A stretch of DNA of 64,000 bases from Vallitalea sp. (GTDB lineage: Bacteria > Bacillota > Clostridia > Lachnospirales > Vallitaleaceae), in assembly GCF_025211055.1 (NCBI RefSeq), contig NZ_JAOARO010000059.1:1-64000 (forward strand). Reading direction: 5' to 3'. The notes under the pieces were generated by a model. That model was not told the DNA's origin and searched no databases. It worked only from the letters and a program-made list of their open reading frames with translations. Position 1 is the first letter of the stretch. Each line of letters begins with the position of its first letter. Positions 60,081-64,000 of this stretch are shown in pieces. The position numbers were made by a program, and so were the translations under genes.

Positions 60081-62312
60081 ATGAATAAATATGCAGATAT
60101 TATTGTTGATATATCTCATTCAAAATTAGATAAAGTTTTTCAATACCATGTTCCCGACAATCTGACGCAAAAGATTGTAATTGGAACTGTTGTTAATATA
60201 CCTTTTGGTAAAGGAAATAAAAATTTGAAAGGATATGTAATAGGGTTTACTGATAAACCTAACTTTGACGTGGATAAGATTAAAGACATTACAGGTGTAG
60301 CGTCAATGAACATGTCCATAGAAGCTCATCTAATCAAATTAGCTGTTTGGATGAAAGAACGATATGCATGCACCATAATATCAGCTCTTAGAACATTAGT
60401 TCCAATCAATAAAAAAGTGAATGAAAAGACACAAAAAGAAATTATTAGAATAATAGATACTGACGAGCTGAAATCATATATAAAAATGTGGGATAGCAAA
60501 AATTATAAGGCTTTAAGTAGAGCTTCAAATCACTTGCTTACTTGTGAAAGATGTAAGCAAAGTGCTATAATTAAAAAAGCTGATGTATCTCCTACAGTAC
60601 TTTTGAACTTAGAGAAAAAAGGAATCATAAAAATTAATTCAGAACGTATTTATAGAGAACCATATAATGTTAATAATATAAGAAGAAGTAAAAACAAATT
60701 ACCTAATATGGAGCAGCAAATAGTTATTAACAAGGTATTGAGTAATTTGAATAAGGAGAGTCAGGTACATTTAATTCATGGTATTACAGGTAGTGGAAAA
60801 ACCGAAGTATACATGCAGATAATAGATAAAGTTCTAGAGAAAGGGCAACAGGCTATAGTATTGATACCCGAAATAGCTTTAACTCCTCAAACAGTTAGGA
60901 ATTTTATATCAAGATTTGGTAATCAGGTGGGTGTAATGCATAGTAAGCTATCCGCTGGTGAAAAATATGATGGTTGGAGAAGAGCAAGAGACGGTGATAT
61001 ATCTATTATGATAGGTCCGAGATCGGCGGTTTTTACTCCATTTAAAAATCTTGGCATGATAATTATTGACGAAGAACACGAAATGAGTTATAAGTCAGAG
61101 GTATCACCCAAATATCATGCAAGAGAAGTAGCCATCAAAAGAGGTGAGATGACTGGTGCTCATGTTGTACTTGGTTCGGCTACACCATCTCTGGAATCAT
61201 ATTATTTAGCTAAGGATGGTAAATATACTTTATTGGAATTAAAAGAGAAAGCAGCTTCAACTAATAAGTTGGATGTTAGGGTTATTGATATGCGTGAAGA
61301 ATTGATTAATGGAAATAAATCAATATTTAGTGATACCCTAAGAAATGAAATACAGAGTAAATTATTCAATAAAGAACAGATCATTTTGTTCTTAAATAGA
61401 AGAGGTTATTCAAGATTTATATCTTGCAGACAATGTGGGTATGTAATTAAATGTGATAGTTGTGATATACCATATACATATCATGCTTTTGGGGATAAAC
61501 TCATATGTCACTATTGTGGTAAAACAATTAGTATGGTTAGTAAATGCCCTTCATGCAATTCAAAATACATCAAGCAGTTTGGAATAGGTACAGAGAAAGT
61601 AGAATCTTATGTAAAAAAGGAGTTTCCTACAGCAAGGGTCTTAAGAATGGACCTTGATACGACTACAAGAAAAAAAAGTTATGATACAATATTAGGGAAG
61701 TTTAGAAATGGTGAAGCAGATATACTTATAGGTACTCAAATGGTTGCAAAAGGTCATGATTTCCCTGATGTGACACTAGTTGGTGTTATAGCAGCTGATT
61801 TATCTCTTTATATGAGTGATTTCAGAGCTTCGGAGAGGACATTTCAATTATTGACACAGGTAACAGGCAGAGCAGGTAGAAGCAACCTACAGGGAACAGC
61901 TATTATTCAGTCCTATACTCCAGAACATTATAGTATAGCCAAGTCAAAGGAACAAGATTACATTGGATTTTATGAAGCGGAGATTCAGTATAGGCAAGTT
62001 ATGAAGTATCCACCATTCTCGAATTTGTTAGTGTTGTTAATTCAATCCACTAATGAAAAAGAGTTAATTAGAAGATCTTATGAATTAAAAAATGATATAT
62101 TATTAGTTGCACCTAGACTGGGGCTGGAAGTTATTGGTCCATCACCAGCTAATGTATCTAAAATTAAAAATAATTATAGAAGAGTAATTTTGTTAAGAAG
62201 TATAGGATATAAGGAGTTGATGCAATTCATTAATAGATATATGGAAAGACTTAGTATTAAATACAAAGACATTTCAATACAAATGGATATTAACCCATTG
62301 ATTTCATATTAG
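60081..62312 (+). CDS. priA: Primosomal protein N' (PriA helicase)
   Basis: Restarts stalled replication forks; 3'-to-5' DNA helicase. N-terminal 3'-DNA-binding domain (YADIIVDISHSKLDKVFQYHV), Walker A GITGSGKTEVYMQ, DEAH-type IIIDEEHEMSYKSE, a double zinc-binding region with eight cysteines (CRQCGYVIKCDSC ... CHYCGK ... CPSC), and helicase motif VTGRAGRS. 743 residues, normal length. AAGGAAG precedes the ATG. The priA-def-fmt-yugP order continues beyond the window in many Clostridia. Confidence 0.97.
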   Translation: MNKYADIIVDISHSKLDKVFQYHVPDNLTQKIVIGTVVNIPFGKGNKNLKGYVIGFTDKPNFDVDKIKDITGVASMNMSIEAHLIKLAVWMKERYACTIISALRTLVPINKKVNEKTQKEIIRIIDTDELKSYIKMWDSKNYKALSRASNHLLTCERCKQSAIIKKADVSPTVLLNLEKKGIIKINSERIYREPYNVNNIRRSKNKLPNMEQQIVINKVLSNLNKESQVHLIHGITGSGKTEVYMQIIDKVLEKGQQAIVLIPEIALTPQTVRNFISRFGNQVGVMHSKLSAGEKYDGWRRARDGDISIMIGPRSAVFTPFKNLGMIIIDEEHEMSYKSEVSPKYHAREVAIKRGEMTGAHVVLGSATPSLESYYLAKDGKYTLLELKEKAASTNKLDVRVIDMREELINGNKSIFSDTLRNEIQSKLFNKEQIILFLNRRGYSRFISCRQCGYVIKCDSCDIPYTYHAFGDKLICHYCGKTISMVSKCPSCNSKYIKQFGIGTEKVESYVKKEFPTARVLRMDLDTTTRKKSYDTILGKFRNGEADILIGTQMVAKGHDFPDVTLVGVIAADLSLYMSDFRASERTFQLLTQVTGRAGRSNLQGTAIIQSYTPEHYSIAKSKEQDYIGFYEAEIQYRQVMKYPPFSNLLVLLIQSTNEKELIRRSYELKNDILLVAPRLGLEVIGPSPANVSKIKNNYRRVILLRSIGYKELMQFINRYMERLSIKYKDISIQMDINPLISY

Positions 62313-62363
62313 ATAATATAACTGAATAAATATTTATAAAAATATTAAAGGAGTGTTTTTATA

Positions 62364-62816
62364 ATGGCTTTAAGACAAATAAGAATTGAAGGCGACGAGA
62401 TTCTAAGGAAAAATTGTAAAGAGATTAAAGAAATCACAAAAAATATAAAAGTGTTAGCTGAAGATATGATAGAAACTATGAAAAGCGCTAATGGAGTTGG
62501 TTTAGCTGGGCCACAAGTAGGAATTTTAAAACAAATAGTGGTTATTGATATTGGAGAGGGTCCAATGGTTCTAATTAACCCTAAGATTGTTAAAACAAAA
62601 GGTGAACAAATAAATGCAGAAGGTTGTTTGAGTATTCCAGGAAAATCCGGAGAAGTTAAAAGACCTGTATATGTTAAAGCAGAAGCTTTGAATTTAGATG
62701 GAGAAAAGATTGTTATTGAAGGAAGAGATTTATTGGCTATAGCATTATGTCATGAAACAGATCATTTAAAAGGCAGATTATTTATTGATATAGCAGAAAA
62801 TATATTACAAGATTAA
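62364..62816 (+). CDS. def: Peptide deformylase
   Basis: Removes the formyl group from nascent N-terminal fMet. All three active motifs are present: GVGLAGPQVG (45-53), EGCLSIPG with C88, and CHETDHLKG with H130, E131 and H134. The metal ligands are C88, H130 and H134. 150 residues. AAAGGAG precedes the ATG. It is coupled to fmt, which installs the formyl group it removes. Confidence 0.97.
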   Translation: MALRQIRIEGDEILRKNCKEIKEITKNIKVLAEDMIETMKSANGVGLAGPQVGILKQIVVIDIGEGPMVLINPKIVKTKGEQINAEGCLSIPGKSGEVKRPVYVKAEALNLDGEKIVIEGRDLLAIALCHETDHLKGRLFIDIAENILQD

Positions 62817-62831
62817 AAAGAGGGTGAGAAT

Positions 62832-63767
62832 TTGAAAGTAGTATTTATGGGAACTCCTGATTTTTCAGTACCTACTTTACAGGAGTTAATCAATTCAGAA
62901 CATGAAGTAGTCGCAGTTGTAACTAAACCAGATAAACCAAAAGGAAGAGGTAATAAAGTTCTTTTTACACCTATAAAAGAAGTAGCTATCAGCAATGACA
63001 TAGATGTCTATCAGCCACAAAAACTAAGTGAGAAAGACTTTGTCGAAGCTATGGAACATATTAATCCAGATGTGATAGTTGTTATAGCTTTTGGTAAAAT
63101 ATTGCCTAAGCGTATTCTTGATTTACCTAAGTATGGCTGTATTAATGTTCATGCTTCCTTATTACCTAAATATAGAGGTGCAGGACCTATTCAATGGTCT
63201 ATAATCAACGGTGAAGCTGAAACTGGAATAACAACTATGTATATGGATGTTGGACTAGATACAGGCGATATGCTATTAAAAGAAGCTGTTAAAATAGAAG
63301 ACACAGATACAGGCGGTTCATTACATGATAAATTATCGAATATTGGTGCAAAATTATTGATTAAAACTTTAAAAGAAGTACAAAATAATACTATAAATAG
63401 AGTAAAACAAAATTCAGATGAATCAACATATGCACCTATGCTTGAAAAAAGCTTAGGAAATATTAATTGGGAGAACGAAGCATATAAGATAGAATTGCTT
63501 ATTAGAGGCTTGAATCCATGGCCTAGTGCTTATACTTATCTAGGTAATAAGATACTTAAGATATGGGCAGGTAAAATAATAGAGCATTCATATGACGGTA
63601 AACATGGAGAGATTGTTGATATTCTAAAAGATGGATTTATTGTAAAATGTAAAAAACAATGTATACTGATAAAAGAAGTACAGCTACAAGGTAAAAAAAG
63701 AATGTCAGCTGACGCTTTTTTAAGAGGGTATAAGCTAGAAGTAGGAGAAATTCTAGGAAGGAGATGA
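62832..63767 (+). CDS. fmt: Methionyl-tRNA formyltransferase
   Basis: Formylates Met-tRNA(fMet) with 10-formyl-THF to start protein synthesis. N-terminal VVFMGTPDFSVPTLQELI, catalytic Asn/His/Asp region INVHASLLPKYRGAGPI and YMDVGLDTGDML are intact, followed by the OB-fold C-domain. 311 residues from TTG 62832 with GAGGGTGAG upstream. 15 nt after def and 4 nt before the next gene. Confidence 0.96.
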   Translation: MKVVFMGTPDFSVPTLQELINSEHEVVAVVTKPDKPKGRGNKVLFTPIKEVAISNDIDVYQPQKLSEKDFVEAMEHINPDVIVVIAFGKILPKRILDLPKYGCINVHASLLPKYRGAGPIQWSIINGEAETGITTMYMDVGLDTGDMLLKEAVKIEDTDTGGSLHDKLSNIGAKLLIKTLKEVQNNTINRVKQNSDESTYAPMLEKSLGNINWENEAYKIELLIRGLNPWPSAYTYLGNKILKIWAGKIIEHSYDGKHGEIVDILKDGFIVKCKKQCILIKEVQLQGKKRMSADAFLRGYKLEVGEILGRR

Positions 63768-63771
63768 TAGC

Positions 63772-64000
63772 ATGAGAGGAATTGGCACATATGGTCTTTT
63801 TTATGACCCTACATTCGTTATATTGATACCTGCTATGCTTTTGTCTTTGTATGCTCAATCAAAGGTAGCATCTACATTCAAAAAATACTCTGGTTATAGA
63901 AATTCACGAGGGTATACAGGTAAGGATGTTGCAGAAATGATATTGAGGCAAGCAGGAATTTATGATGTAAGAGTAGAACATGTGAGAGGTAGATTAACTG
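63772..64000 (+). CDS. YugP-type zinc metallopeptidase, 5' part (runs off window)
   Basis: ATG 63772 follows AAGGAG and the fmt stop by 4 nt. The visible 76 residues begin with a membrane segment (FYDPTFVILIPAMLLSLYAQ) and continue KVASTFKKYSGYRNSRGYTGKDVAEMIL, the characteristic N-terminus of the YugP/PF04298 neutral zinc peptidases. The HEXGH active site lies beyond the window. This position after fmt is usual in Clostridia. Confidence 0.85.
   Translation, partial: MRGIGTYGLFYDPTFVILIPAMLLSLYAQSKVASTFKKYSGYRNSRGYTGKDVAEMILRQAGIYDVRVEHVRGRLT

Overview
The window is low-GC (about 30 percent), gene-dense DNA with Firmicute-type AGGAGG ribosome binding sites, frequent TTG/GTG starts, sigma-A promoters of the TTGACA-17-TATAAT type and a T-box leader. 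Gene content (alr-ndoA, rex, ABC-F, rqcH, yicC-remA-gmk-rpoZ-priA-def-fmt, gatCAB, the ligA type) points to an anaerobic spore-former class relative, Clostridia, probably order Lachnospirales. This is inferred from content and sequence style; no 16S or tRNA gene is present to fix it.

Layout. 1-1018: two tiny minus-strand Met/Leu-rich genes and the aconitase promoter. 1019-5096: aconitase, NAD-type isocitrate dehydrogenase and a GntR/FCD regulator. 5116-8718: ABC-F ATPase, a zinc-ribbon/HTH protein and Rex. 8916-16043: housekeeping (coiled-coil protein, AcpS, NnrE/NnrD, Alr, NdoA toxin without a visible antitoxin) plus AEC and MATE transporters. 16440-21660: an unusual cassette of a secreted beta-rich protein, a membrane-anchored helical protein, a MacB-like ABC ATPase and permease, and a lipoprotein. 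21780-34036: YebC, unknown membrane proteins, LigA, GatCAB, a zinc-ribbon/AAC(3) fusion, lipoproteins, RqcH. 34507-38389: citrate synthase, then T-box-controlled MetRS. 38651-57591: a 19-kb carbohydrate catabolic locus. 57748-64000: the conserved yicC-remA-gmk-rpoZ-priA-def-fmt-yugP block.

How the genes work together. Citrate synthase, aconitase and isocitrate dehydrogenase form the oxidative TCA branch leading to 2-oxoglutarate. The acn and citrate synthase promoters, 33 kb apart, both carry a palindrome close to ATTGTATACAAT on the -10 box, and the same palindrome occurs upstream of rex. I infer that the GntR regulator encoded next to icd binds it. The carbohydrate locus has one ribose-type ABC transporter with two paralogous binding proteins, an FGGY kinase, a DeoR regulator, two Gfo/Idh/MocA dehydrogenases, a zinc dehydrogenase, a fucose-isomerase-like protein, an Fe-S/FMN enoate-reductase-like enzyme, a phosphotriesterase-family lactonase, an AroE-like dehydrogenase, a D-2-hydroxyacid dehydrogenase, KDPG aldolase and a cupin-type phosphoglucose isomerase. 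No sugar-acid dehydratase is present, so it does not match a standard pathway that I recognise; its substrate is open.

Most worth a second look: the secreted-protein/ABC cassette, the carbohydrate locus, the shared TCA operator, the zinc-ribbon/AAC(3) fusion, and the orphan NdoA.
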